Source: Bacillota bacterium (GTDB taxonomy: Bacteria; Bacillota; Negativicutes; Sporomusales; UBA7701). From it: 64,000 bases of DNA. The stretch's first letter is position 1. Each line of letters begins with the position of its first letter. The DNA is taken from contig JAEZJM010000025.1 of NCBI GenBank assembly GCA_023415775.1, forward strand, positions 124,001-188,000. Direction: 5' to 3'. This document shows, piece by piece, positions 1-8,491 of this stretch. The position numbers were made by a program, and so were the translations under genes. A model generated the notes under the pieces. It was not told the DNA's origin and did not search any database. It saw only the letters and a list, made by a program, of their open reading frames with translations.

Positions 1-43
1 CGGAATACCACCAGTTGCATACTCATCGAATCTGCCCCTTTCG

Positions 44-421
44 CTACTGCATCAGCCGTGAAACTCTTCTGCCGCCGCGGGCGCGTCGCAGCCCCTCATT
101 GAGGAAACAATAGTCGTTGATCATCTTCTCCAGTTTTTCCAGCTTCGCGACGTTTTCGGGCTCGGAAAGATTCGCCAGGTTCAGCGACCCTTTTACCTTT
201 TCGCGTTCGCGCTCAATGGCTTTTAACATCTTCGTCAGCTTTGACCTTCTCGCCGACAGAACCGTTATCAAACTGCCGAACGGCGTACTCAAACCCTGCA
301 TCAGCTCGGAAAGCTCCTCGCTGCCGATGGTATTGGTAAATAAGCCCTCCCTGATTGCCTCACGAACCCTGACGATATCGCCCATCTCCTGGGTGGTCAG
401 ACCCTCGCGAATCATTTTCAT
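44..421 (-). CDS. Hypothetical protein, charged helical, 125 aa
   Basis: I do not recognise this protein. It is 125 residues, rich in Arg, Lys, Glu and Leu, and the middle and C-terminal parts read as long amphipathic helices with a possible coiled coil around residues 60-105. There is no signal peptide, membrane segment or metal-binding cysteine pattern. I place the start at 421 rather than at the ATG at 460, because GGGAGGTG lies 5-6 bases upstream of the 421 ATG and the earlier ATG has only a weak purine stretch. It is convergent with nothing visible in the window and divergent from the response regulator at 676. Confidence 0.55.
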   Translation of the reverse strand: MKMIREGLTTQEMGDIVRVREAIREGLFTNTIGSEELSELMQGLSTPFGSLITVLSARRSKLTKMLKAIEREREKVKGSLNLANLSEPENVAKLEKLEKMINDYCFLNEGLRRARGGRRVSRLMQ

Positions 422-589
422 CCGGACACCTCCCATGAAATCCCGTGCCATTAAATACATTGCCTCTTTCTACAGTGTAAAATAGGCGCATGTCAAGGAA
501 CTTCAGCAATTAGATGTATATCCGGCAATTATTTCCTAGGCGGGACAAACCGTTATTCCCGACAACAAACAGCCTTTTGAAAAAAATAA

Positions 590-603
590 CGACAAATCTG
601 TCG
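590..603. repeat. Short inverted repeat upstream of response regulator gene
   Basis: CGACA-AATC-TGTCG sits about 75 bp before the response regulator start, inside the 254-bp divergent intergenic region. It could be an operator. No other copy was noticed. Confidence 0.25.
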
Positions 604-675
604 AAAGTTGGAGGAAACTTACATAATGTCGTCTAATTACTAGTTAATGTCATTTTAGTTTTCGAGGGTGAACAG

Positions 676-1347
676 ATGAACGGTGAAGAAAATGCCCCCC
701 GCATACTGATCGTCGATGACGACGAGAACTACCTATCCTCAGTTCGACGCGTGCTCCACGGCCAATGCGAAATACTGACGACCAAGGATCCTCTTCAGGC
801 GCTGAAAATCGTCGAGCACCAAGGGCCTTTCGCCGTGATTATCTCCGATTACCGCATGCCGGTCATGAACGGCATCGAACTTTTTTCGCGAATCATCACA
901 ATCGACAAGCGGGTTCAGCGCATCCTGCTGACCGGCTACCCCGAGCTTCAAATGGCTATCGACGCCGTCAACCACGGCAAAATAACCGCCTTCCTAACCA
1001 AACCCACTCCGTCGGTTTCCTTGCGGTCGGTTGTCCTGGAAGCGGCTCAGACCTATCGGGAAAGTCAGTACGCCAACGGACAGGGACAGGAAAACCCGGA
1101 AACGCCGGACAAGGAGCCGGCGGCCGGGCAAAGCGACGCCAAACTGTTCGCCCCCCTGACCGTAAAGGAAAAAGAGATCCTCACATTGGTGGCCAAAGGT
1201 TTCTCGAACGCCGAGATCTCCATAAACATGACAATCACCGTCGGCACGGTTAAAACCCACATCAACAACCTGTTCTGGAAAATGGACGTAAACAGCCGCA
1301 CGAAGATGATCGCCAAAGCTATCGACCTCGGCCTGATAAAGACTTGA
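676..1347 (+). CDS. Response regulator, REC plus LuxR-type HTH
   Basis: Two-component response regulator of the NarL/LuxR type, 223 residues. The receiver domain occupies about residues 9-125, with the acidic cluster Asp14-Asp16, phospho-acceptor Asp58 (in SDYRMP), Thr86 and Lys109. A glycine- and charge-rich linker (about 128-155) leads to a LuxR-family helix-turn-helix (about 158-220). It is probably a phosphorylation-dependent DNA-binding protein. No histidine kinase gene is adjacent, so it is an orphan and its signal is unknown. The ATG follows AGGGTG at 5-6 bases. The gene is monocistronic, ending at a strong terminator 10 bases after the stop. Confidence 0.9.
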   Translation: MNGEENAPRILIVDDDENYLSSVRRVLHGQCEILTTKDPLQALKIVEHQGPFAVIISDYRMPVMNGIELFSRIITIDKRVQRILLTGYPELQMAIDAVNHGKITAFLTKPTPSVSLRSVVLEAAQTYRESQYANGQGQENPETPDKEPAAGQSDAKLFAPLTVKEKEILTLVAKGFSNAEISINMTITVGTVKTHINNLFWKMDVNSRTKMIAKAIDLGLIKT

Positions 1348-1357
1348 AAATAATTAA

Positions 1358-1383
1358 GGCACCTGCCCTGCAGGTGCCTTTCG
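1358..1383 (+). terminator. Rho-independent terminator of response regulator
   Basis: GGCACCTGC / GCAGGTGCC with a 3-base loop followed by TTTCGCTTT. Nine perfect base pairs. Confidence 0.85.
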
Positions 1384-1424
1384 CTTTGCATTATAACCTT
1401 ACCGCGGAATGTGGGGCGAGCGCG

Positions 1425-2090
1425 CTAGCAGAAAATACTGCGGTATTCTATCTTCGCCACCGGAGCCAGCAACTTGGTATTGGCGAAAATATCCTCAAGG
1501 TGCTGCTCAACCATCAGCCTGTCCACATTCGGAGGTACGTAGACCACGAACAGCGCCCGGGTGGTGGCGGCCGTTATCCTTGTGCGGTCATCAGGTCCGC
1601 ACAACACGCTGGAGACGATACCGGCCCTGTCCCTCATCAGCATATCGCCTACTTTGGTACCCTGCTCCCTGCCGCCGATACCGGTAAATTTTTCCCCGTC
1701 TGCAGCCACATCCAGTATCAGCGGCGCTTCAATCAGCTCCCGATCGTGGCCGGCCGTCAGCAGACCGTTCTTGACCTCGGCCATAAACATCGCCTCGACA
1801 AGCGCCGCCGTGCGCGGAAATGGTTTGCCCTTCACCGCGACCGACTCCATCTGCAGCAGGACAGGGTAAGTCTTTCCAAACCGCTTGTAATACTCCCGGT
1901 AAGCGGTCACAGCCTCGCAAGCCAACAGGTCTTCACGCGTCCGGTACTGCGCCCGCAGCCGCTCTTCGAGCTCGCCTTTCCTCGCTTCCAGCCGCTCGTC
2001 ATATTCGGGATTGACGACGCCATTCACCGCCAGCAGACCGACACACGCTCCGGGATAGGCCTTCCGCCACTCTGTCGTAACTTGCAGCAT
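1425..2090 (-). CDS. B3/B4 tRNA-binding-like domain protein
   Basis: A 221-residue free-standing B3/B4 domain protein, the fold used by the beta subunit of phenylalanyl-tRNA synthetase for editing and substrate recognition. Such stand-alone proteins (COG3382 type) are widespread and mostly uncharacterised; a role in deacylating or sensing mischarged tRNA or binding an amino acid is possible but not shown. The family signature here is the central Glu-rich helix followed by the stretch FPRTAALVEAMFMAE (about residues 91-105) and the Ile/Gly segment FTGIGGREQGTKVGD (about 135-149). It lies 4 bases after the flavoprotein stop with GAGTGAGGAT as ribosome binding site, so the two are translationally linked. 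Confidence 0.75.
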   Translation of the reverse strand: MLQVTTEWRKAYPGACVGLLAVNGVVNPEYDERLEARKGELEERLRAQYRTREDLLACEAVTAYREYYKRFGKTYPVLLQMESVAVKGKPFPRTAALVEAMFMAEVKNGLLTAGHDRELIEAPLILDVAADGEKFTGIGGREQGTKVGDMLMRDRAGIVSSVLCGPDDRTRITAATTRALFVVYVPPNVDRLMVEQHLEDIFANTKLLAPVAKIEYRSIFC

Positions 2091-2094
2091 ATCC

Positions 2095-2691
2095 TCACTC
2101 CACTCCCTCAGCTAAATCGCCTTCCCGGGACCGACGTCCGGACGCCAGCTTACGGCCGAGTTCCGTCGCCGCCTGCAGGGCGCCCTCCCTCTCCAGCACC
2201 TGGCCCTTACGCGCCATCCCGCCTACGACCACCGTCCCGGCTAGTTCCATTTCCAGATAGCGGAGCGAGCGGGCGAAAAAATCCACTACCGGCGCGGCTG
2301 TGGCCGGATCGTCCTCCTCATACGGCACGACGACTACCGCCCGCTTGCCGCTCACGCATCCGCGGTTACGGTCGCAGTTATAATAGACGAACCGGTCCAC
2401 GAACCCTTTCATCAGCGCCGTGGGGCCGTACCAGTACACGGGTGTGCCCAGCACAAAGGCATCGGCGGCGTTAATCGCCCGATATAATTCGTTCATATCG
2501 TCGCGCTTGGAACACTCGCACCCCTGCCAGCAAGCGTAACAGCCGTCACACTCCTTCACCGTCAGGCTGCCGAGATAAACCGTCTCCGTGCTGGCGCCGG
2601 CCGCCCGGGCTCCGTCCAGAACGCAGGCGACCAGCAGATCGGTGTTCCCGCCGCGCCGCGGGCTGCCCACAACACCCAAAATTCTTTGCAT
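2095..2691 (-). CDS. NADPH-dependent FMN reductase family, iron-sulfur flavoprotein
   Basis: Flavodoxin-fold protein of 198 residues. The N-terminal GSPRRGGNTD (about 9-18) is the FMN phosphate loop, and GTPVYWYGPTALMKGFVDR (about 81-99) is the family's second signature. A cysteine cluster CDGCYACWQGCEC (about 48-60) resembles the compact [4Fe-4S] ligand set of archaeal and clostridial iron-sulfur flavoproteins. It probably transfers electrons between a ferredoxin-like donor and a small acceptor; the substrate is unknown. It is first in a two-gene operon with the B3/B4 protein and divergent from the MocR regulator. Start supported by AAAGGAG 8-9 bases upstream. Confidence 0.8.
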   Translation of the reverse strand: MQRILGVVGSPRRGGNTDLLVACVLDGARAAGASTETVYLGSLTVKECDGCYACWQGCECSKRDDMNELYRAINAADAFVLGTPVYWYGPTALMKGFVDRFVYYNCDRNRGCVSGKRAVVVVPYEEDDPATAAPVVDFFARSLRYLEMELAGTVVVGGMARKGQVLEREGALQAATELGRKLASGRRSREGDLAEGVE

Positions 2692-2761
2692 AACAAAGAT
2701 TCTCCTTTACCGATTATCGTCTCTTATAATAAAATAGCACCAGGAATTGGATATGTGTAGG

Positions 2762-2799
2762 GCCAATTTTTTGCGAAATTAATAGTGCCAATTTTGCGA
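2762..2799. promoter_or_regulatory. Direct-repeat operator in MocR/flavoprotein divergent promoter
   Basis: GCCAATTTT occurs at 2762-2770 and again at 2787-2795, exactly 25 bp apart, each followed by GCGA. Tandem direct repeats next to the regulator gene are the usual target format of MocR/PdxR proteins. The second copy ends 11 bases before the regulator ATG, so binding could repress that gene. Confidence 0.5.
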
Positions 2800-2809
2800 G
2801 GTGACGGCG

Positions 2810-4216
2810 ATGTATAGCCTGGAACTCGACCGCATGGCCAAACTGCCCCTCATCAGACAGCTCTACAACGAAATACGGCAAAGGATCCTCGACGGCCGAC
2901 TGCCGGAGTACGAAAACCTGCCCGCGACCAGAAAGCTCGCCGCCCACTACCGCATCTCCCGCAACGTCGTCATGGAGGCCTACGACCTGCTCCGCACCGA
3001 AGGCTTCATCGAGAGCCGGCAGGGCGGCTACACATTCGTCGCTCCGGGCGCCCGCCTCACTAGTCTTCCACAGCCGCAGTCCCCCGCTCTGCCCAGCCTC
3101 CGGCCGGCCGTCGGCGTTATCGACTTCCGCCACGGTCTACCGGCCCTCGACCTATTCCCCCGCGCCGCCTGGCAAAAAACCGTAGCCCGGACGATGGCGT
3201 CCGTCCCCGACCGTACGCTGGGCTACGGCGACGCGGCTGGCTGCCCGGAACTGCGCTCGGCGCTGGCCACCTACCTCTCCAGGACCAGAGGCGTCACCTG
3301 TTCGCCGGAGCAAGTAGTCGTCACAGCGGGAGCCACCCTGGCCCTCGCCCTGATAGCCAGGCTGCTGCTGACCGCCAACCGGAAAGTCATCATCGGCGAC
3401 CCTATCAACCAAGACGTCTTCAGATACCTGGGCACCCTCGGCTGTGAGCTGATCCCCGTCCCCCTCGACGGCCATGGCCTGCAGACCGCGCTTCTCTCCG
3501 GCCATGCCGCCAACCCGCCCGCCTTTAGCCTCGTCACGCCGTCGCACCAGTTCCCCGCCGGTGGCCTGCTGCCTGTCCAACGCCGCATCCAGTTGATAAA
3601 CTTCGCCCGGTCGACCGACTCTTATATCGTCGAGGACGACTACGAGAACGAGTACGCCTACGAAGGAAACCCTGTCAGCTCCCTGCAGGGGCTCGCCCCC
3701 GAGAAGGTCGCATACGTCGGCACCTTCAGCAAGACACTCGCCCCCTTCCTGCGGCTGGGCTACATCGTCCTGCCCCCTGGGCTGCTCGCCGCCTTCCATG
3801 CCGAAGCCTGGTTCGCCACCCACCAGCCCTCCGCCGTCTGTCAGCTAGCCCTGGCCTCCTTCATCGGCACCGGCCAGCTCAAACGCCATATCGCCAAGAT
3901 GGTCAAGGCCTACCAGGCGAGACGCGCCGTTATCGTCCGCGAACTTGGCCGCCGCTTCGGCGACAACTGCCGGATACTGAGCGGACCCGCGGGGCTGCAC
4001 CTCACCGCCGCCTTCGACGGCGCCGACTTCTCACCCGCCATTCTCGACCACATAGAGCGCCACGGGGTACGCGTTTACGCCGTCCGCCAGCATGTCGTCG
4101 CCAGAGACGCCGACGCCTTCGCCGATCAGCTCATCCTCGGCTACGGCAGCCTGCGCGCCGAGGAAATCGCCGTAGGTATCGGCAGGCTCAGCCAAGCCCT
4201 CGCCGCTCTCCCCTGA
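2810..4216 (+). CDS. MocR-type regulator (GntR HTH fused to aminotransferase fold)
   Basis: Transcription factor of the MocR/PdxR subfamily, about 468 residues. An N-terminal GntR winged helix (about residues 5-75, with LPATRKLAAHYRISRNVV) is followed by a linker and a fold-type I aminotransferase domain (about 105-465). The PLP-binding lysine is visible in GTFSKTLAP, and the EDDYENEYAY segment matches the cofactor-ring Asp/Tyr region. Members usually sense PLP or an amino-acid adduct; the ligand here is unknown. The ATG at 2810 is chosen because GAGGTGA lies 7 bases upstream; the GTG at 2801 is part of that site. It is divergent from the flavoprotein/B3-B4 operon, which is its likely target. 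Confidence 0.88.
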   Translation: MYSLELDRMAKLPLIRQLYNEIRQRILDGRLPEYENLPATRKLAAHYRISRNVVMEAYDLLRTEGFIESRQGGYTFVAPGARLTSLPQPQSPALPSLRPAVGVIDFRHGLPALDLFPRAAWQKTVARTMASVPDRTLGYGDAAGCPELRSALATYLSRTRGVTCSPEQVVVTAGATLALALIARLLLTANRKVIIGDPINQDVFRYLGTLGCELIPVPLDGHGLQTALLSGHAANPPAFSLVTPSHQFPAGGLLPVQRRIQLINFARSTDSYIVEDDYENEYAYEGNPVSSLQGLAPEKVAYVGTFSKTLAPFLRLGYIVLPPGLLAAFHAEAWFATHQPSAVCQLALASFIGTGQLKRHIAKMVKAYQARRAVIVRELGRRFGDNCRILSGPAGLHLTAAFDGADFSPAILDHIERHGVRVYAVRQHVVARDADAFADQLILGYGSLRAEEIAVGIGRLSQALAALP

Positions 4217-4228
4217 ATCTGGGGCCTC

Positions 4229-4262
4229 AAAAAACGGCAGACCGCTTCAGCGGTCTGCCGTC
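4229..4262. terminator. Bidirectional terminator between mocR and tctA
   Basis: CGGCAGACCGC-TTCA-GCGGTCTGCCG, 11 perfect pairs. The run of six A before it becomes a T tract for minus-strand transcripts, so it best serves the tctCBA operon. Confidence 0.8.
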
Positions 4263-4293
4263 ATATATTATGTCATTATTCTCCTTGTGCGGC

Positions 4294-5799
4294 TTATCCG
4301 CTCGCACTCTTCGTCCTAAGCCTGCGCGCCAGCGAAAAGAGCGGCGGCATAACGATTAGCAGCGCGACAAGCCCGAGGAGAGTGGCCGAAATCGGCCGGG
4401 TAAAAAATACGGAAAATTTGCCGTTAGAAATCAGCAACGCCTGGCTGAGCGATTTTTCCAGAATGCCGCCGAGAACAAACGCCAGCAGCAGCGGGCCAAG
4501 TTCGAAATCCAGCTTGCGCAGGATATAGCCCATAATACCGAATACCAGCATCATCACTACGTCGGTGACGTTATTCTTGATACTGTAAACCCCCACGGAG
4601 CAGATCAGCACAACTGTCGGCGCCAGAATTGCGTACGGTATCTTCAACATCTGAACCCACAGGCCGACCATCGGCAGATTGAGCACAAGCAGAATTACGT
4701 TGCCGATATACATCGAGGCGATAACGCCCCAGAAAACGTCGGGGTGATCCTGAATCAGGAACGGACCCGGCTGGACGCCCTGGATGAGCAGGGCGGCGTA
4801 AATCATCGCAATCGCCGGGTTGCCCGGTATGCCGAGGGTCAGCATCGGTATGAAAGAAGCGCTGGCCGCCGCGTTGTTCGCCGACTCCGGCCCCGCCACC
4901 CCTTCGATCGCCCCCTGCCCGAACTTCTCCGGCTCACTCGAAGCCTTCTTCTCCACCGCGTACGCCACCAGCGACGCGATAACCGCTCCGCCGCCCGGCA
5001 GCAGACCGACGAAAAAGCCCACCAGCGAGCCGCGCAGCACGGACCATTTCGACCGCGCCCAATCAGCCACCGTCGGCCAGATGTTGGTGATTTTCGTTGT
5101 CACCAGTTCGTTCTTGATCTTCTCCTCAAGGTTGACGAGGATCTCGCCGATGCCGAACACACCCATTGCCAGCGTGAGGAAATCCAGCCCGTCCATCAGG
5201 ATCATCGTGCCGAAGGTGTAGCGCTCCTTGCCGCTGATCGGGTCGAGGCCGACGGTGGCGAGCAGCAGGCCAAAGACGACCATCAGCACCCCTTTGATGA
5301 TCGAGCGGCCGGACAAATAAGCCGCCAGCATCAGTCCGAGGACGGTGAGGGAAAAATACTCGGCGGGGCCGAAATTCAGAGCGAACCGCGCCAATGGCGG
5401 GGCGATAAACGACAGGCCGATAATGCCCACCGTCCCGGCGACGAACGACCCGACCGCTGCCATACCGAGGGCGGCGCCGGCCCGCCCCTTTTTTGCCATC
5501 TGGTAGCCGTCGATGCACGTCACCACCGACGCCGCTTCGCCCGGCATGTTCAAGAGGATCGAGGTCGTTGAGCCGCCGTACATCGCGCCATAGTAAATAC
5601 CCGCCATCATGATAATCGAGGTGAGCGGCGACCCCAGCGCATAACTGAGCGGCAGCAGCAGCGAAATCGTGGCTGCCGGCCCCAGACCGGGCAGTACGCC
5701 CACGGCCGTGCCCAGCACCGCCCCCAAGAAACCGAACATCAGATTCTCCGGCGTCACCGCGAGAGCGAAGCCTTGCATCAGAGACTGTATCTCGTTCAT
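4294..5799 (-). CDS. tctA: Tripartite tricarboxylate transporter large permease TctA
   Basis: Large membrane component of a TTT-family solute importer, 501 residues with roughly 10-12 hydrophobic segments. Conserved signatures are GVLPGLGPAATISLLLPL near residue 35 and the matching GLLPGGGAVIASLVAY in the second half, which reflect the internal duplication of the family, and MYGGSTTSILLNMPGE near residue 75. It works with TctB and the lipoprotein TctC to take up a carboxylated substrate using an ion gradient. It ends the operon. RBS GAGGAGGG; only 12 bases separate it from tctB. The substrate is probably a sugar acid given kdgK and the isomerase-like gene nearby, but this is inference. Confidence 0.93.
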   Translation of the reverse strand: MNEIQSLMQGFALAVTPENLMFGFLGAVLGTAVGVLPGLGPAATISLLLPLSYALGSPLTSIIMMAGIYYGAMYGGSTTSILLNMPGEAASVVTCIDGYQMAKKGRAGAALGMAAVGSFVAGTVGIIGLSFIAPPLARFALNFGPAEYFSLTVLGLMLAAYLSGRSIIKGVLMVVFGLLLATVGLDPISGKERYTFGTMILMDGLDFLTLAMGVFGIGEILVNLEEKIKNELVTTKITNIWPTVADWARSKWSVLRGSLVGFFVGLLPGGGAVIASLVAYAVEKKASSEPEKFGQGAIEGVAGPESANNAAASASFIPMLTLGIPGNPAIAMIYAALLIQGVQPGPFLIQDHPDVFWGVIASMYIGNVILLVLNLPMVGLWVQMLKIPYAILAPTVVLICSVGVYSIKNNVTDVVMMLVFGIMGYILRKLDFELGPLLLAFVLGGILEKSLSQALLISNGKFSVFFTRPISATLLGLVALLIVMPPLFSLARRLRTKSASG

Positions 5800-5811
5800 C
5801 GTCCGCCCTCC

Positions 5812-6258
5812 TCAGATCAGCAGTCCGTGCGGCAGCGACAGATGCAGCAGGACGGCGAAAACAACGTAAACCGCAACTGTGCCGATTACCGCCACCAGCC
5901 CCACCTTTGTCCACCGCTCCTGTTCGACGCCCTTAAGCCAGGCGGTGAACAGGAAGAAGGTAGCGGTTGCGAAACCCAGGAAATCGAGCGCCTGCGTATA
6001 AAGCAGAATGATAACCACCGCGATGGCGGGACGCCGGAAATGGCCGGCCGCCATCGACGGCTGGGCCGCAGCGTCCGCCTCGCGGTTGGCCGCGTAATAA
6101 ACTACGGCTACAACGGCCAGCAGCACCGCCAGCCAAAAAGGAAAGAAACCTGGCCCCGGAGCGTCGAAGCCGCCGAAGCCGATATCGACCGCTTTAACGG
6201 CTGCGCCCGCCGCAATAACAAAGAAGGCCAGGGCCGCTCTTCGCTGCCACTTTTTCAT
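5812..6258 (-). CDS. tctB: Tripartite tricarboxylate transporter small permease TctB
   Basis: Small membrane subunit of the TTT transporter, 148 residues with four predicted transmembrane segments (about residues 8-26, 38-58, 74-95 and 115-142). The sequence GPGFFPFWLAVLLAVVAV near residue 36 is the typical TctB signature. It partners TctA, encoded 12 bases downstream. RBS GGGAGG is 4-5 bases before the ATG. Confidence 0.88.
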   Translation of the reverse strand: MKKWQRRAALAFFVIAAGAAVKAVDIGFGGFDAPGPGFFPFWLAVLLAVVAVVYYAANREADAAAQPSMAAGHFRRPAIAVVIILLYTQALDFLGFATATFFLFTAWLKGVEQERWTKVGLVAVIGTVAVYVVFAVLLHLSLPHGLLI

Positions 6259-6277
6259 ATTGCCTCCCGCACGATCC

Positions 6278-7303
6278 TTATGTCAGCGTTATTTTCCGCC
6301 CTTCGCGGGACGATTCGTATATACCCAGCACGATCTGCAGCGACTTGATGCCCTCTTCGCCCGTCACCAGTGGGTCGCGGCCCTGACCGACGGCTGTGAT
6401 GATATCCTCCATCTGGGCGCGGTGATTGACGTCGGAGATGGCCGGCGAATTGGTCGCCCCGTAGGACACCTTTACAGCATCCAGGTAGTCCTCCGCCCGG
6501 CAGCCCTCGACCTGCCACTCGGTAACCAGGCCGCCTGTCATGGTTAAAGAGCCTTTAGTGCCGTGAATCTCGATCCGCTCCTTGTAGCCGGGGGTGACGG
6601 CCGTCGTCCCTTCGATCACCCCGAGAGCGCCGCCGAGGAATTCCACCGCCGCGACCCCTAAATCCTCGGTCTCGATCTTGTGGATGGACGTCCGGGTCAT
6701 CCCGCTGACACTTTTTACTCCGCCCATGAACCACTGCAGCAGATCGATGGTATGGATGGCCTGATTTATCAGCGCCCCGCCGCCCTCCACCTGCCACGTG
6801 CCCCGCCAGTCGTTGCTGGCGTAGTACTGGGGCGAACGGTACCACTTGACATACGCGTCGCCGAGGATAAGATCGCCCAGCAGCCCGGCGTCGAGCGCCG
6901 CTTTCACCCGCTGGGCCGCCGGCGTGAAACGGTTCTGGAAAATCACCGCCAGGGTTAGCTTTGCCGCCCGGTATGTCTCGATAAGTTTGCGGGCTTTGGC
7001 CACGCTTATATCCATCGGTTTTTCGAGAATCAGGTGCTTGCCGGCGGCCGCCGCCTGAAGACCGAAATCCACATGCATGCCCGGCGGCAGGCAGATGCTG
7101 ACGATGTCGGTCTCCTTATCGGCCAGCACCTCCTCGTACGAGTTGAACACCCGCAGTCCGTATTTGGCGGCGAATTCGGCCGCGGACGCGGGATTGCGGC
7201 CGTAAACGCCGGAAATGCGCGCCGCCGGTATCGCCTGCAGGGCGGTAACATGCGTGTTGGCTACCATTCCGGGGCCGACTATTGCCACACCTAAAGGCGC
7301 CAT
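6278..7303 (-). CDS. Gfo/Idh/MocA family NAD(P)-dependent oxidoreductase
   Basis: Dehydrogenase of the inositol/glucose-fructose oxidoreductase family, 341 residues. The N-terminal Rossmann motif GPGMVANTHV (about 10-19) and the family signature EKPMDI (about 93-98) are present; the catalytic-region His/Asp pattern appears as INQAIHTIDLLQWF near residue 180. It probably oxidises a hydroxyl group of a cyclic polyol or sugar acid. Lying inside the tctC-to-tctA operon, 11 bases after the M24-fold gene and 19 bases before tctB, it most likely acts on the imported compound. RBS TAGGAGGAGAG. Substrate not identifiable from sequence. Confidence 0.87.
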   Translation of the reverse strand: MAPLGVAIVGPGMVANTHVTALQAIPAARISGVYGRNPASAAEFAAKYGLRVFNSYEEVLADKETDIVSICLPPGMHVDFGLQAAAAGKHLILEKPMDISVAKARKLIETYRAAKLTLAVIFQNRFTPAAQRVKAALDAGLLGDLILGDAYVKWYRSPQYYASNDWRGTWQVEGGGALINQAIHTIDLLQWFMGGVKSVSGMTRTSIHKIETEDLGVAAVEFLGGALGVIEGTTAVTPGYKERIEIHGTKGSLTMTGGLVTEWQVEGCRAEDYLDAVKVSYGATNSPAISDVNHRAQMEDIITAVGQGRDPLVTGEEGIKSLQIVLGIYESSREGRKITLT

Positions 7304-7314
7304 TATCTCTCCTC

Positions 7315-8424
7315 CTAATCAATAACAAGCATGCCTGGCCTGACGAAATCCACCCCGCCCACGGTCGACTTTATGCGGGGATAAATAACCGGCCTGGTAA
7401 TCATCAGCGGGCCGCCGGCGGTGGCGATAAAACCGTCCTCGGTCTTCGTGCCGGTGATCGACGGGTTCCAGCAGAACGCCTGGTTCTCGGCGACGGTCTC
7501 CGTCGTCTGGGCGGTCACCTTGTAGTCGCGGCCGTAGTAGCCCATCGAGCCACCCTGGTGGTGGAGCCGCCACTCGTCCGCGACGCCGAACTCCCGGTAG
7601 GCGGCCAGGGCGGCGTTAAACGCGTCGACCGCCGGAGCGCCCGGCTTCGTCGCCGCAATCATGCGGCACTCCACCTCGTTGTTGTCGAGGAACTGCTGCG
7701 CCAGCTTAGCGTCCGGCCTGCCGAAATGGAGCATACGGGTGACCGTCGTTATCAGCCCTTTGTAGCGGGCGTTGATGCACACCATCACATAGCGTTTGAC
7801 CATTTTGTCCGTGGCGAGCGGGTGGCGATACTGGAATATCCGCTCGTCGGATGCCACCATGATCGCCGTCGGATCGATAAGTTCCTTCCAAAGATCTGCT
7901 CCCACCCTGCCGGCAATCTCGCACTCCTTGTCGCCCGGGCGGATGCCGAGCATAACCTTCTCGATCACCGTCGACAGCTTCTCTCCCAGGAACATATAAC
8001 GCTCGATTTCATTTTCCGTCAACGAGTAACGAAGTTTCTTGATTTCGCCGTCGGCGTTCTTGCAGGACGCAAAGCCCGTATCGGCAGCCACGGAGCCCAG
8101 ATCGCCAACGACCTTGCCGACGAGCTCGCCTTCCTTGTCCTCGTGCCACCCGTGTTCGAGCAGTTTGAAACCCAGATCTGCCAGCCCCTCCTCGTCCATC
8201 ATCCTGGCCGCTTCGATCTTGTTGGCGATGCAGTAGCGGGCATCCTTGGTAACGAGCAGGGAGGTAACCCCCATCTCGGTGGCTATCCCGACCATGTTGC
8301 GGCCGCCGCCCGTGAACCAGGAAAAATTCGGCTGTTTTTTCAGCAGGACGGCGCTATAGCCTTTCGCCGCCATCAGGGCGGCCAACCGCTGTTGTTTGAT
8401 GTTTACCTCGTCGATTCTGTTCAT
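7315..8424 (-). CDS. M24-fold (creatinase/prolidase-like) protein lacking metal ligands
   Basis: Pita-bread-fold protein of the M24 family, about 369 residues: N-terminal creatinase-like domain (1-150) and C-terminal M24 domain. Metallo-members use Asp, Asp, His, Glu, Glu. Here the first Asp region reads VMVCINARYKG (Cys216/Asn218), the second reads LITTVTR (Thr226-Thr227), and the EP region reads WNP (Asn320). His289 in HHQGGSMGYYGRD and Glu329 remain. A metal-free creatinase-like reaction or a binding role is more likely than aminopeptidase activity. The start at 8424 is preferred over an upstream in-frame codon, since GGGACGGGCGAGG precedes it. Encoded between tctC and the Gfo/Idh gene. 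Confidence 0.8.
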   Translation of the reverse strand: MNRIDEVNIKQQRLAALMAAKGYSAVLLKKQPNFSWFTGGGRNMVGIATEMGVTSLLVTKDARYCIANKIEAARMMDEEGLADLGFKLLEHGWHEDKEGELVGKVVGDLGSVAADTGFASCKNADGEIKKLRYSLTENEIERYMFLGEKLSTVIEKVMLGIRPGDKECEIAGRVGADLWKELIDPTAIMVASDERIFQYRHPLATDKMVKRYVMVCINARYKGLITTVTRMLHFGRPDAKLAQQFLDNNEVECRMIAATKPGAPAVDAFNAALAAYREFGVADEWRLHHQGGSMGYYGRDYKVTAQTTETVAENQAFCWNPSITGTKTEDGFIATAGGPLMITRPVIYPRIKSTVGGVDFVRPGMLVID

Positions 8425-8440
8425 CCTCGCCCGTCCCTTC

Positions 8441-8466
8441 AAAAAATTAGGGACCCGAAGGCCCCT
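8441..8466 (-). terminator. Intercistronic attenuator/terminator after tctC
   Basis: On the minus strand AGGGGCC-TTCG-GGTCCCT is followed by AATTTTTTG. It lies between tctC and the downstream operon genes and would give more binding protein than permease by partial termination. Confidence 0.65.
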
Positions 8467-8491
8467 CAAGCGCAACACACAACCGGAGCGA

